Positions 1-9,054 of a stretch of 64,000 nucleotides of DNA are shown here, piece by piece. Source of the stretch: Selenomonas sp. AE3005 (GTDB taxonomy: Bacteria > Bacillota > Negativicutes > Selenomonadales > Selenomonadaceae); assembly GCF_000686945.1 (NCBI RefSeq), contig NZ_JMME01000002.1, positions 234,111-298,110 of the forward strand. The letters are read 5' to 3'. The notes below the pieces were generated by a model that saw nothing but the letters and a program-made list of their open reading frames with translations, did no database searches and had not been told where the DNA came from. Both the position numbers and the translations under genes were made by a program. Numbering within the stretch: the first letter of the stretch is position 1; each line of letters begins with the position of its first letter.

Positions 1-2
1 GA

Positions 3-770
3 AAAACATATTATTACAATGTTTTTGCCAAACGTGGCGAAAAGTATTCAACAGGAACAGATTCTCCTCTGGCTAAGAGAGGATACAAAAATGCATATGC
101 GTTGCCTTTTGTGGGCATTTTGGGCGAAGTCTGCCGGGTATCGGACTCTATGGTGACAAATGGGGCAACGATTAGCTTGTCCATTCCAAAACAGCTCCCT
201 GGAGGAATGGATGGATTTTTGGTGGTATATGACAGTGAGGATTACCCTCAGGGGCGGCACAGAGATAAAAGCAGAGAGAATTATATTTCCATGACAGCGT
301 ATGAAAACAGTGGGAAGTTATGGATAGAGAACATTCCTGCTGATAAAGTATATATTTCGATATTTACTGTGTACAATTGGAAGATGAACGATAATGGAGA
401 AACTGCAGATTTATCAAAACCGCAACATATGGAATTGTCGTCACGTATTCGCCAGAAAATTCGTTTTGACTATAGTACAGAGAAAAAATATTGGGTAGTT
501 GGTAAAATTGAAAAGATAAAATTCAAATTTTCTCATGTGGATAATGTTTCCTTTCCCTTGCCTAAATTGACAATTGTTTGCAAACATGGGAGTTCACCGA
601 ATAACATAAACGATGGACGTGTTTTAGGGATCATATCTAAACAAGATGAAAGAAAAATAATGTGGGAAAAAGAGCTTGAAGTGAATGATTTGGAAAAAGG
701 TATGTATATAAGCGTGTTTCAAGAGGATGGACATTCTTTGAGAAGTACGAAGGGAATATATGAGCTTTAA
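3..770 (+). CDS. C-terminal part of an unrecognised protein; gene enters from outside the window
   Basis: The frame is open from the first bases of the window, so the 5' end is missing. A TTG at 102 could serve as a start but has no Shine-Dalgarno sequence, and the frame stays open above it, so I treat this as a truncated gene. The visible 255 residues alternate hydrophobic and polar positions in a way that suggests beta-sandwich folds. I see no membrane segment and no catalytic motif. It ends 11 bases before the GTPase gene on the same strand, which argues for one operon. Partner proteins of double-GTPase conflict systems are known to be diverse, so this could be one of them, but no family is recognised. 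Confidence 0.7.
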   Translation, partial: KTYYYNVFAKRGEKYSTGTDSPLAKRGYKNAYALPFVGILGEVCRVSDSMVTNGATISLSIPKQLPGGMDGFLVVYDSEDYPQGRHRDKSRENYISMTAYENSGKLWIENIPADKVYISIFTVYNWKMNDNGETADLSKPQHMELSSRIRQKIRFDYSTEKKYWVVGKIEKIKFKFSHVDNVSFPLPKLTIVCKHGSSPNNINDGRVLGIISKQDERKIMWEKELEVNDLEKGMYISVFQEDGHSLRSTKGIYEL

Positions 771-781
771 GGTGCAAGGGA

Positions 782-2176
782 GTGAAAAAAGTGAAGTTTT
801 TATGTCCGTTTTGCTATACCGAACATGACGTGGAAGAAATCTTATTTCGCTGTGCTAATCCACATTGCGAGAAAGAACCAGATGACAGGCTGGAATGGTA
901 TGAAAGCGGGATGAAAAATAACGCGAAGGAGATTGCACGCCGTAAGAATGATGTGGATGTAGGTAATGAAATAGAAGATGAAGAAATGACAATGAACATT
1001 TCTGCTAGATATGCCCATGTGTTTTCTCCTTCTGGAAATGTTAAAGACGCAATTAAGAATAAGGGGGCTATATGCGATAAATGCGGTGAGAGAAGCTATA
1101 TGCGAATTTGTCCGAATTGTCACAATGAATTATCAGAATATGTATACAACCCTAAAAATGAAAAAAATATGATTGTATCTGTATTGGGACAGCGTGGTGC
1201 TGGTAAAAGTGTTTTTTTAGGTGTACTGCTTCATGAAATACTTGAAGCAGATGGTGTGTTTACATCAATTCTGGGGCGTAATAAAAATTCAGGATGTGTA
1301 GAAAGTGTAAATGATTCCAGGAATCGCTATAATGATGTTTTTGGTAAATTCATGTATGCACCAAATGATGCAAGAAGAATTTTAGAACAGACACAGAGTA
1401 GTATTCTTAATGCGAAGGAGAGTGGTGCTTATCGTCCGTTTATTTATAATTTCAAGTATGATGAGAAATCGATGTTTCCTTCGTGGATTCCGTCTTTAGG
1501 AAATCCTATAAGGAAGAGTTTTGATTTATATCTATTTGATGCTGCTGGTGAAGATCTGGAAAATAGGAGCAGTATCAATATCGCCAACCGTTATCTGAGT
1601 TATTCAACAGGTATCGTGTTTTTGTTGGATCCGATGCATCTGACGGAATTCGTGTCCAAATTGCAGGATGAGAAGGCGATCCGTAATGCGGCATATGGTA
1701 AAGCGAAAAAAGATTTGATAATGGACGGATTGGATACGACATTGAACGTTATTGAGCAGATAGCAGAGCGCATAAGGCATGAGAAAGGTCTGAAAGGCAC
1801 GGAACTTATCGACATACCTTTGGCAGTTGTGGTTTCAAAATGCGATATGTTCATACCTTTTTTGGATGCGGATGCTGCTATTGGTCAGACGAGTCCTCAT
1901 ATACAGGCACGGGGGTTTGTGACAGCTGATGGCAATCAGATAGACCACGAGGTAAAAGGATTTTTGGAAGAAAATGGCGCTGGGGGGCTTATCCGGAAAT
2001 TAGCCAATAATTTCAGTAATGTGCATTATTTTGCAGTGTCGGCATTAGGGAAGAATAATAATCCGAAAACCAATGAAAAAGGTGAACATATAATTGCCCG
2101 GCCTAGTCCACATCGCATAGCAGATCCTCTGCTTTGGTTATGGCATCAGGAAGGTATCTTGAAAGCTGTGCAATAA
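782..2176 (+). CDS. Zinc-ribbon TRAFAC-type GTPase (double-GTPase-2-like)
   Basis: This 464-residue protein begins with two zinc-ribbon-like Cys pairs: CPFC near residue 8 with a later CANPHC, and CDKC near 98 with CPNC. A P-loop GTPase domain follows. G1 is GQRGAGKS at about 136-143, G3 is DAAG at about 253, G4 is SKCD at about 351, and a G5-like AVSALG lies near the C terminus. The layout matches the GTPases that comparative genomics calls double-GTPase 2, found in predicted NTP-dependent conflict systems with GAP1 proteins. The next gene is GAP1-like, which supports that reading. The start is GTG at 782 after AAGGGA; a second in-frame GTG at 791 is also possible. The role in defence is inferred; the GTPase fold is well supported. 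Confidence 0.8.
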   Translation: MKKVKFLCPFCYTEHDVEEILFRCANPHCEKEPDDRLEWYESGMKNNAKEIARRKNDVDVGNEIEDEEMTMNISARYAHVFSPSGNVKDAIKNKGAICDKCGERSYMRICPNCHNELSEYVYNPKNEKNMIVSVLGQRGAGKSVFLGVLLHEILEADGVFTSILGRNKNSGCVESVNDSRNRYNDVFGKFMYAPNDARRILEQTQSSILNAKESGAYRPFIYNFKYDEKSMFPSWIPSLGNPIRKSFDLYLFDAAGEDLENRSSINIANRYLSYSTGIVFLLDPMHLTEFVSKLQDEKAIRNAAYGKAKKDLIMDGLDTTLNVIEQIAERIRHEKGLKGTELIDIPLAVVVSKCDMFIPFLDADAAIGQTSPHIQARGFVTADGNQIDHEVKGFLEENGAGGLIRKLANNFSNVHYFAVSALGKNNNPKTNEKGEHIIARPSPHRIADPLLWLWHQEGILKAVQ

Positions 2177-2203
2177 CGAAATGGATAAGAGGTGATTACT
2201 AAT

Positions 2204-4333
2204 ATGAGTTTGCACCAAATAATATACACATCATGCCGGTGCGGCATAAGGGGAGCAGGTGATGGCCTGCAGATTTTTTCACATGACAGGCAGTTTCCTC
2301 AGTCTATGATTGCCGAGGTGCAGAATATGTTTTCATATACGCACCCTCGCCTTTCTGCCGGACAATCTATGACGGATGAATTAGCAAAGGCGATGCCATC
2401 ATCTTTCTTTTACCGCTTTTTTAGGGATGGTTCCTGTGCATTAGCCCAGAATACATATTTGGGTCATGACTATATGGGGGCAACGGGGCGTTTTGGCAAT
2501 TACATGAGCCATGTGATTGTATTTCAGAAGCAGCTGACGCAGCAATATCCCTGTGAATTTTGGGAAAGCCCTATGCTCCGCAGAGCGATGAAATATGAAG
2601 AGGTCAATGATCCTAATGTACCGGCTTATTTGCCGGAGCCAACTGGGGAACCTGGCAGCATGATAAGTGTTGCTTCTATCAAGGAGTTCCTTGGGCAGGC
2701 TAACCGTTTGGAAATCTATAAACATATGTTGGCAGCATTGTTGTATTTTCGTCGTGAAAAAAAACGGGTAGTGATTATAGATGAAGCAGAGAATATCATT
2801 TTTTGGATTGCTGCTTTGGAATATGCCTTGCCTTTGAGTTTTGCTCAGCGCTTGAATTTTAACACATATGAATATAATCCAGACACTTCACAGGCAAGGA
2901 TATGTGGCGTTTTAGAAGAAGGAACAAAGTTTTCTGTAAATAATGCAATGCATCATTATGTGTTTGATTTGAAACGTGATTGTTATCCTAAGTTTCCCCA
3001 AGAAGAATTCCTGGATTTTGTTTTATCTGGATTTTTGGATGATAATGAATATGACGAACTGAAGATCTTCCATAGATATTTGGAGGAAAATTTCACGTTC
3101 CATTTAGCTAACGACAAATTGTATGATGCCTATAGATTGTATTTAATGATGGAAAAGCATCAGTCAATGGATATACATAAGCTGGATAGAGCATTGACTT
3201 TTGCTAATGAATATGGTAATAATGAATTTTTAGAACGTGTTATTCCGCCAATAATGGATGGGATGAATGGAGTCAACGATCTGGAGCTGTTCTTATGCCT
3301 GAAATCATTTTTCGTCCAAGCTGTAGATAGGACAGGGTGGGATTTGAGTGGACAGCTGAAAGGCCGCTTTGCCAATATGATCATCATTTTATTTACAGCA
3401 GCTAAGGATGGAACTGATTTTAAAGGAAAAATGGAGAGCCTGTCAGAAAATGCAGATAAACTGGGCTTGAACATAGATATGATTATGCATGAGGATCAGA
3501 CGTTTGCTGAATTTGGCAGTATAACGTTGGAACAGAGAAAAATATGGCAGCGTGATTTCTTCATTGAAAGATTGCAAAGCCGGTTGCAGCATGGAAACTC
3601 TTGGTTGGATGAAATAACAGCTGAATGTGAGAAGGTAATCTTTAATGTGATATTTCAAGCGTTGGAAGAAGCTAAAGAAATTGGTATATGCCGATATTTG
3701 CTTCTGTTGCTATCCCATATGGTTAAAGACAGCAAAATTCGTATAGAAAATTATTACTATCCTTTCTTGAGGCACTATTATGATAGACTTAATGATTTTG
3801 ATCGACAAAAATCATTTAAATATAAAGTTGAATTATTGGAACAAACCCAAAACTCTAAACGTTCAATCGAATATGTGGCCAATTTGATTTCAGATATATT
3901 GAGTGAGATACCGTTCAAAAAGCTGGATCGAGAATTGATGAACATTATTGGTATGGCTGATGATTGTGTGAACAGTCAACAGATACAGCCGCCAAGTAGA
4001 TTATGTATGCTGAAATTAGGCTGCTATTTGCAGAATTGTAAAACTGGGCATATCGTCTGGGATGAATTGGCTCATTATTCTCCCTTGATTATGGATGGAC
4101 AAGAGGAGAATATCCATGAGTATTTTGTTTGGATAATACCAGATGTTGTAAGAATATTTGCCGAAAAAAAATCACTTGATAATTTCATTGATAATTTAAA
4201 AATTACAAAAGAGCAAGAAGAAACTTTTAGAATAGAATTGCATTCTTACTATGATAGTAAAAAGAAAATTAATCAAGTGAAATCAGCAATGAAGAATGTT
4301 TTTAAGTCATTCACGTTTTTGGGAAAGCGGTGA
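2204..4333 (+). CDS. GTPase-associated protein 1 (GAP1-N2)-like protein
   Basis: This large 709-residue soluble protein has an N-terminal stretch (residues about 2-30, IIYTSCRCGIRGAGDGLQIF) typical of the GAP1 type-2 N-terminal domain, which accompanies double-GTPases in predicted conflict systems. The rest is mainly helical, without a nucleotide-binding motif; a VVIIDEAENIIFW segment near 190 resembles a degenerate beta-strand/DE motif but lacks a Walker A. The start was moved to ATG 2204 because AGAGGTG lies eight bases upstream; the GTG at 2192 overlaps that site. It follows the GTPase gene by 27 bases and precedes a membrane-protein gene by 4, so all are probably cotranscribed. The likely role is effector or regulator of the GTPase (inference). 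Confidence 0.7.
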   Translation: MSLHQIIYTSCRCGIRGAGDGLQIFSHDRQFPQSMIAEVQNMFSYTHPRLSAGQSMTDELAKAMPSSFFYRFFRDGSCALAQNTYLGHDYMGATGRFGNYMSHVIVFQKQLTQQYPCEFWESPMLRRAMKYEEVNDPNVPAYLPEPTGEPGSMISVASIKEFLGQANRLEIYKHMLAALLYFRREKKRVVIIDEAENIIFWIAALEYALPLSFAQRLNFNTYEYNPDTSQARICGVLEEGTKFSVNNAMHHYVFDLKRDCYPKFPQEEFLDFVLSGFLDDNEYDELKIFHRYLEENFTFHLANDKLYDAYRLYLMMEKHQSMDIHKLDRALTFANEYGNNEFLERVIPPIMDGMNGVNDLELFLCLKSFFVQAVDRTGWDLSGQLKGRFANMIIILFTAAKDGTDFKGKMESLSENADKLGLNIDMIMHEDQTFAEFGSITLEQRKIWQRDFFIERLQSRLQHGNSWLDEITAECEKVIFNVIFQALEEAKEIGICRYLLLLLSHMVKDSKIRIENYYYPFLRHYYDRLNDFDRQKSFKYKVELLEQTQNSKRSIEYVANLISDILSEIPFKKLDRELMNIIGMADDCVNSQQIQPPSRLCMLKLGCYLQNCKTGHIVWDELAHYSPLIMDGQEENIHEYFVWIIPDVVRIFAEKKSLDNFIDNLKITKEQEETFRIELHSYYDSKKKINQVKSAMKNVFKSFTFLGKR

Positions 4334-4337
4334 TTGA

Positions 4338-5099
4338 ATGGATGTATTGAGAACTATAGCTGCTGCTTGGGATAAAATAGATATGACGATGCAGTATTTT
4401 GAAAGAGAACATACAATAATAGCGATAGTTTTCATTATTATGTTCTTTGCTGCAATAGGATATGGTTTATATGTCATGTATGGTCTGTGGTCTGGTGAAA
4501 AGCAAAGAACTCCTGATGAAGTTAGTAATGATGCTTTTTTATATGCCGTAAAAATAATATCAGCAGTAGTCGTTTTTTGCATTTTCTTGTTATATGCCCA
4601 GGCAACAGATATATATGATAATATGGATCGTAGCAAAATTGCATTGGTCGAAAGTATAAAGAAAGAAGAAATTCGAGAACAAATAAATGATGCGGTCGGA
4701 GTTGATAGGGTGGTGGCCTCATTTGAAAGTGATGAAAGATGGGAGGATTATAAAACAGTATCTGTTGGTTTGCAGGCAAGTGACCAAAATAGTGATTTAT
4801 ATGTTTGGAAATTTAACGGAGGGTATGAAGCCAGTTTTTTGGTTAACAAAAATGGCTATATTTATGGGGCAGCATTCCAGCTGCCAGAGGGAAAATATAT
4901 AGAAAACAAAGATAAACTGTTATTGTTTGTAAATAAAGTGGTTTATGTTGATGTTTCTCCAGATGTTTTAAATGAGGCTGTTGATGAAGTGGTCGCAGGA
5001 AAAACAACAGCATTTTATAGTAATAATGCCAAGAGAGATTATCTTATGTATTTCGATGGTAAAAAATTCATAATAGAAGCATATGTGCCCCGAAAATAA
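4338..5099 (+). CDS. Membrane protein with two N-terminal helices, family unknown
   Basis: This 253-residue protein has two strong hydrophobic segments at about residues 30-55 and 66-92, then a soluble C-terminal domain of about 160 residues rich in beta-type alternation (for example DLYVWKFNGGYEASFLVNK). I recognise no enzyme motif. ATG 4338 follows the GAP1-like gene by four bases, so it belongs to the same operon. In conflict-system loci such small membrane proteins often anchor or execute the response at the membrane; applying that here is inference. Codon use is as AT-rich as its neighbours. Confidence 0.65.
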   Translation: MDVLRTIAAAWDKIDMTMQYFEREHTIIAIVFIIMFFAAIGYGLYVMYGLWSGEKQRTPDEVSNDAFLYAVKIISAVVVFCIFLLYAQATDIYDNMDRSKIALVESIKKEEIREQINDAVGVDRVVASFESDERWEDYKTVSVGLQASDQNSDLYVWKFNGGYEASFLVNKNGYIYGAAFQLPEGKYIENKDKLLLFVNKVVYVDVSPDVLNEAVDEVVAGKTTAFYSNNAKRDYLMYFDGKKFIIEAYVPRK

Positions 5100-5144
5100 T
5101 ATGCGTTGTCGCTTGTGAATTATAATATGTGGGAGGAATGTAAG

Positions 5145-5780
5145 ATGCGTGTAGAGGGACATTGGGATACAGATTTGGGGAAATTTATACCGAAAAATAA
5201 GGATGAAGGTGGAGCCGCGTTTATTATATTTTGTTTAGTGGCTTATGGCATATATACTGTATGCTTGTCGATATACTTATCTTTAGCAACGGCATATACA
5301 TCTGTGTTTATGCCGGATGAACCCCATATGGCATATGATACATTTTATGCTGATGGAATAAAGCATTTAGCGGAACAACATGCACAGAAAATTGTGTTAG
5401 ATAATCAAATTAAATCATGGCAAAACATAGGATGGGTTAATGATAAACAAGCGACAAGGGGCTTTCAATGTGAATCAGATGATGTATCATCTGAAATACT
5501 AAAAAAAGTTAATGTTAATCCTGCTGATATTTGGTATAAAACCAATCAACATAGTATAGTGCAATCTGTGATTTGTGTAAAAACGACGTTGTTTACAAAT
5601 GGAAAAGAATTAAAAATAGATGGTAGTGGTGATAATCTGGAAATAATACAGTATTTTGTTGTAAGGATGTCTTTGGATTCTAAAAGAAATATATTGGTGG
5701 AACATAAATTTTCAAATGAACAGATTGTTCCCTGTTATTGTAATTACGATTTGGAAAAATTATCTAAAGTTGTTTTATGA
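5145..5780 (+). CDS. Single-pass membrane protein, family unknown
   Basis: The chosen start is ATG 5145 because GGGAGG lies eight bases upstream at 5131-5136; the longer frame from TTG 5106 has no ribosome binding site. The 211-residue product has one hydrophobic segment at about residues 24-50 and a soluble C-terminal part with a CYCNY motif near the end. No family is recognised. It is the last gene before an intrinsic terminator at 5930, so it probably closes the operon begun upstream of the window. Its topology resembles the preceding gene (short N terminus, membrane helix, external or internal domain), so the two may form a pair, but their sequences do not look alike. Confidence 0.6.
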   Translation: MRVEGHWDTDLGKFIPKNKDEGGAAFIIFCLVAYGIYTVCLSIYLSLATAYTSVFMPDEPHMAYDTFYADGIKHLAEQHAQKIVLDNQIKSWQNIGWVNDKQATRGFQCESDDVSSEILKKVNVNPADIWYKTNQHSIVQSVICVKTTLFTNGKELKIDGSGDNLEIIQYFVVRMSLDSKRNILVEHKFSNEQIVPCYCNYDLEKLSKVVL

Positions 5781-5929
5781 GCATCTACTTTCTGTTATAT
5801 GCAGTCAAAGTCTGGCTAAATTCCAATAACAATGAATGATAAAGATGGATTTGTATATAATAGGAAAATCGCATGATATTTAATTTTGCTATACTGTGAT
5901 TTTATGTCTTTATATGTAGTGGTCTATAA

Positions 5930-5980
5930 ATACCGATGATAAATTGGATTAAACCAAACATCGGTATTTTTTTGTTTTTT
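5930..5980 (+). terminator. Intrinsic terminator closing the GTPase/GAP1 operon
   Basis: The arms ATACCGATG (5930-5938) and CATCGGTAT (5959-5967) are perfectly complementary around a 20-base loop and are followed by a run of T. The hairpin lies 150 bases after the last operon gene. Confidence 0.85.
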
Positions 5981-5985
5981 CTTAT

Positions 5986-6157
5986 CTCTATCAAATATGA
6001 GTGACTAAAAAAAATTCTCCCAACCGCATGATTAATCTATTATAAAATGAAACCATAGATTACAGGACACTACCATTCATCAACGAGGAGGTATGACAAC
6101 TATTAGATGATGAATGCAGCTATTGGTGTAGGCTTCTAAAAGAAAGGAGCATAACTA
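5986..6157 (+). other. Intergenic leader before the first PcfJ-like gene
   Basis: No gene is supported here. A weak TATAAA-type -10 lies near 6041 without a good -35. An AAAGGAG ribosome binding site lies just before ATG 6158. An inverted TTCATCA/TGATGAA pair flanks a GAGGAGG and a five-codon ATG frame; I do not call this a gene. Confidence 0.35.
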
Positions 6158-8179
6158 ATGCAAGGGAAGACTTTTTGCTATGACTTTTTCAACAAGGCGT
6201 GGGAGCGATGCCAAGACAGTGATTTGGGCTCGGAGTTCCTTGAACATATTCCAGTCCATTTTATTGTCCATCGCCAGAAAGGAGCTGCTGCCTCCTTTAA
6301 GAATGTTGTCTGGTGTCAGGATCATGATACCTATGAGGAGGTGCTGTCCTATGAAAATTATCATTTAACCACTAAAAAAGGTTGCAGTTTTCGTGGCTTG
6401 ATTGGAATGGAGCCACCATCTTTCTCTACAAGGACAACGATACGCTGGCGGGTTTTCTACTGTGAGCAGTCTGGTATTGTTACCATAAGCGCAGACAATG
6501 CAGATATCGTGATGACCTTATACAAGGATAAAAGTTTGGATGAACGGGTATATCGGCCTCATTTGCGGCAGTATCGTACAGATAGCCTGTCCATTCAGTT
6601 GTCAGATAAAAAAATTATTCCAAAGGATAAATTTCAACAGATACCATTACCTGTTGTGGAAGCAGCCCTGCATTACTTGCAGGATGAGGCTGAAAAGCTC
6701 TATGGAAAACGACCCAGGTTGCCTGCAAGTTGGTCAGGAGATTGTTTTAAATCTAATCAATCACGTCTGACAGCGTTTGTCCATTTTCCATTCGACATGA
6801 ATCTTTGGTGTCTGAAAGATTACTTTAATGACAAACGTAAATACAACAAGTTATTCATAGAGAATGAATCGGATAGATTCTCGTGTTTATGCAATGTATG
6901 GGGGCTCAATAGTTCCGCATATATTAAAAATTTATATGACAATAATCCCTTGTCAATTCCTATTGTGTCTTTGCTAAACTATTTGGGAATCAAACGTCGC
7001 GAACTGGTGGAATCATTGCTTCAGATTGAGGGATTATGGGGGAGTTCTTTAGCTGAAGACTGTAAAAAATATATACTGAGCCAGTCGTATGGTGGAATGC
7101 ATTACGAGAGCTTTACCAATTCATGTTTTGAAGATAAAGCGAAAATGCGAACTTTTCTTAACCAATACAGAAGCACCTTCAACACATGTTTTTCCTTTTT
7201 TTTCTACTGCCATTGGCGATTGTGGAAATATGGGGAAGAGGATCTTACAAATCATCTGTTGCTTCTGCATAAACATTGGCAGGATAAATACTTGCATGAT
7301 TTTAAGCTCTTTTTTAATTATTATCCAGATTTGCCTTCAGAATGGAAAGATCGTCTGGGAAAAGAAGGCTTCAGTATGAATGTTCACAATGAAATGGTAC
7401 ATATTATTAACAACGAGAAGCTAGATTGGCCTGAGTTCATCTACAGTGAAAAACAAGTTGGTTATGAATGTGAAATTGATGGTTTTTCTTTCCGCCTTAT
7501 TTACAATAATGACGCATATCAAACTATTATGGGGGAATTGGTATTTAACTTTCCTGGAAAAGATACTGTTCTGCCAGATGTAGGAATCCTGCGTGTGGCT
7601 GTCTACAAGGACGGACGTGTAGTAGCATACATAGAATTACATGGTATTGCCAAGATTATCATGCATAATGATGCGTTACAGGCACGTTCCAGCTTTTGTT
7701 CTGCTTCTATTCGCGTGGCTTTTCTGCATTGGTTGAAATGGACAGGGCTTTGGGAAAAATATGGGCCATACTATGAGGATGACCTTATCGTATTAGATGA
7801 AGAGGTTCAAGCAAAACCGATTTCAAAAGATATTGGGATAAGCCTTTACGAGCTTTTGCACTTGCCTGAAACAGAAGACGGCTATTATCTGAGGCTTCAC
7901 CAGGCTTTTTTGAAATCACGTCCACTTTGTTTTGATACAGTACCTCGTGAAATTGATGATGCTGAGACAGAAATGGCCTATCTTATGGATTTGTTCCCCT
8001 ACGGAAAACGTCTTTATGAGGCCGCATTTGATGGAAACAGCGAGGCTATGTATGCGCTTTCTCTTTGCTATTACAATGGTCGTGAACGTGAGACACTTTT
8101 TCCACCCGATAAAGAAAGTGCTGATTTTTGGAATCGGTCAAGGTTCGAGCAGTTAAAAAGAAAGAAGGTAATAAAATGA
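6158..8179 (+). CDS. Large PcfJ-like protein with Sel1-like tail (paralogue 1)
   Basis: This 673-residue protein is a clear paralogue of the product of 9055-11124. Shared blocks include TTKKGCSFRGL against ITKNGCNLEGL near residue 75, a helical middle, and a late YECEIDGFSFRL against WECKINGYNFRL. The late block (about residues 430-535) resembles the PcfJ-like domain found in mobile-element proteins, but the conserved Cys of that family (CVGSY-type) is not visible. The last 60 residues (LYEAAFDGNSEAMYALSLCY) look like a Sel1-like repeat. Function is unknown. ATG 6158 has AAAGGAG upstream. It overlaps the next gene by four bases (ATGA), so the two are translationally coupled. Confidence 0.65.
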   Translation: MQGKTFCYDFFNKAWERCQDSDLGSEFLEHIPVHFIVHRQKGAAASFKNVVWCQDHDTYEEVLSYENYHLTTKKGCSFRGLIGMEPPSFSTRTTIRWRVFYCEQSGIVTISADNADIVMTLYKDKSLDERVYRPHLRQYRTDSLSIQLSDKKIIPKDKFQQIPLPVVEAALHYLQDEAEKLYGKRPRLPASWSGDCFKSNQSRLTAFVHFPFDMNLWCLKDYFNDKRKYNKLFIENESDRFSCLCNVWGLNSSAYIKNLYDNNPLSIPIVSLLNYLGIKRRELVESLLQIEGLWGSSLAEDCKKYILSQSYGGMHYESFTNSCFEDKAKMRTFLNQYRSTFNTCFSFFFYCHWRLWKYGEEDLTNHLLLLHKHWQDKYLHDFKLFFNYYPDLPSEWKDRLGKEGFSMNVHNEMVHIINNEKLDWPEFIYSEKQVGYECEIDGFSFRLIYNNDAYQTIMGELVFNFPGKDTVLPDVGILRVAVYKDGRVVAYIELHGIAKIIMHNDALQARSSFCSASIRVAFLHWLKWTGLWEKYGPYYEDDLIVLDEEVQAKPISKDIGISLYELLHLPETEDGYYLRLHQAFLKSRPLCFDTVPREIDDAETEMAYLMDLFPYGKRLYEAAFDGNSEAMYALSLCYYNGRERETLFPPDKESADFWNRSRFEQLKRKKVIK

Positions 8180-9042
8180 AAGGGAATAAATTGTGGTTCA
8201 TCTTTGCGGGAGTCTTGCTTTTGCTGGCTGGAAGTTATGGTATCTTTAGCTTCAATAATGCTTGGGCTCCAATCCTAGTGATTATTGGCTCCGTCAGTAT
8301 CTGTTTGGCGGCCAGCGTACCCATGACAACTTTGAGGGAAGCATTAGCTTACTGTCCAGCAGTCGGGTATAAACCTATCCCTCATGAACCAGCCTTAATT
8401 GCCCGTATCTTTATGAGCATGTCTTGTATTGCCCGGTGTGGTGGTATTTTAGCACTGGAAAAGTTCATGAATGGTAAATATGACAATTTTATTTACCATA
8501 TGGGAAAAAATATGGTTATAGATGGAATGGATCCGGATTTTGTCAAGTCCGTGCTTTTAAATAATATCCGTCAAATGCAAAGACGGAGGGAGTTGAAGGT
8601 GCGCTATTTGCGGCAAATAGGCTTTCTGTTTTTCTATATTGGCTTTTCCGTAAGTATTATCGGCGGCCTTGCCTACGGTGGTCGTATGATCAAGGCGCAG
8701 GAAATATCAGTAGAAGGTATGGAACTGTTAATAGGGATAACCGCGATTTTCCTTATATTAGGACTTCTCTTTGCTTTTTTGTTATCCTTTAGGGAAAAGA
8801 ACAGTTCGTTTCAGGCAGCTCAAATTCAACGGCAAATACTGGCCGGTATATTGGCAGTGCAGTGTGGAGATTCCTTTAATGCCATACTTCGCCAACAGTA
8901 TACATTTCTTTCCTCTGAGGAAGTGAAACTTTTGAGTGAAACACCTCTATTACCGGAGGTACAGTCTTATTCTGAAGCCAGTTATGACAAGACTGTAACT
9001 GCTATACGTAATAGCTTGAGAGAATTTAACAGTACTATATAG
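8176..9042 (+). CDS. Four-helix membrane protein between two PcfJ-like paralogues
   Basis: The start is placed at ATG 8176, which overlaps the TGA of the preceding gene and has GAAGGT upstream; the longer frame from 8128 would overlap by 52 bases without reason. The 288-residue product has two hydrophobic segments at about residues 5-25 and 32-50, a soluble stretch of about 110 residues, then two more segments at about 155-178 and 188-212. No motif or family is recognised. Its position between two paralogous soluble proteins, with coupling to the first, suggests that it acts as their membrane partner (inference). Confidence 0.6.
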   Translation: MKGNKLWFIFAGVLLLLAGSYGIFSFNNAWAPILVIIGSVSICLAASVPMTTLREALAYCPAVGYKPIPHEPALIARIFMSMSCIARCGGILALEKFMNGKYDNFIYHMGKNMVIDGMDPDFVKSVLLNNIRQMQRRRELKVRYLRQIGFLFFYIGFSVSIIGGLAYGGRMIKAQEISVEGMELLIGITAIFLILGLLFAFLLSFREKNSSFQAAQIQRQILAGILAVQCGDSFNAILRQQYTFLSSEEVKLLSETPLLPEVQSYSEASYDKTVTAIRNSLREFNSTI

Positions 9043-9054
9043 GGGGGACGGGAT

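Noticed and set aside
6090..6107. A five-codon upstream frame with a good ribosome binding site before the first PcfJ-like gene
   Set aside because: Too short to support as a gene; no attenuator structure follows it.
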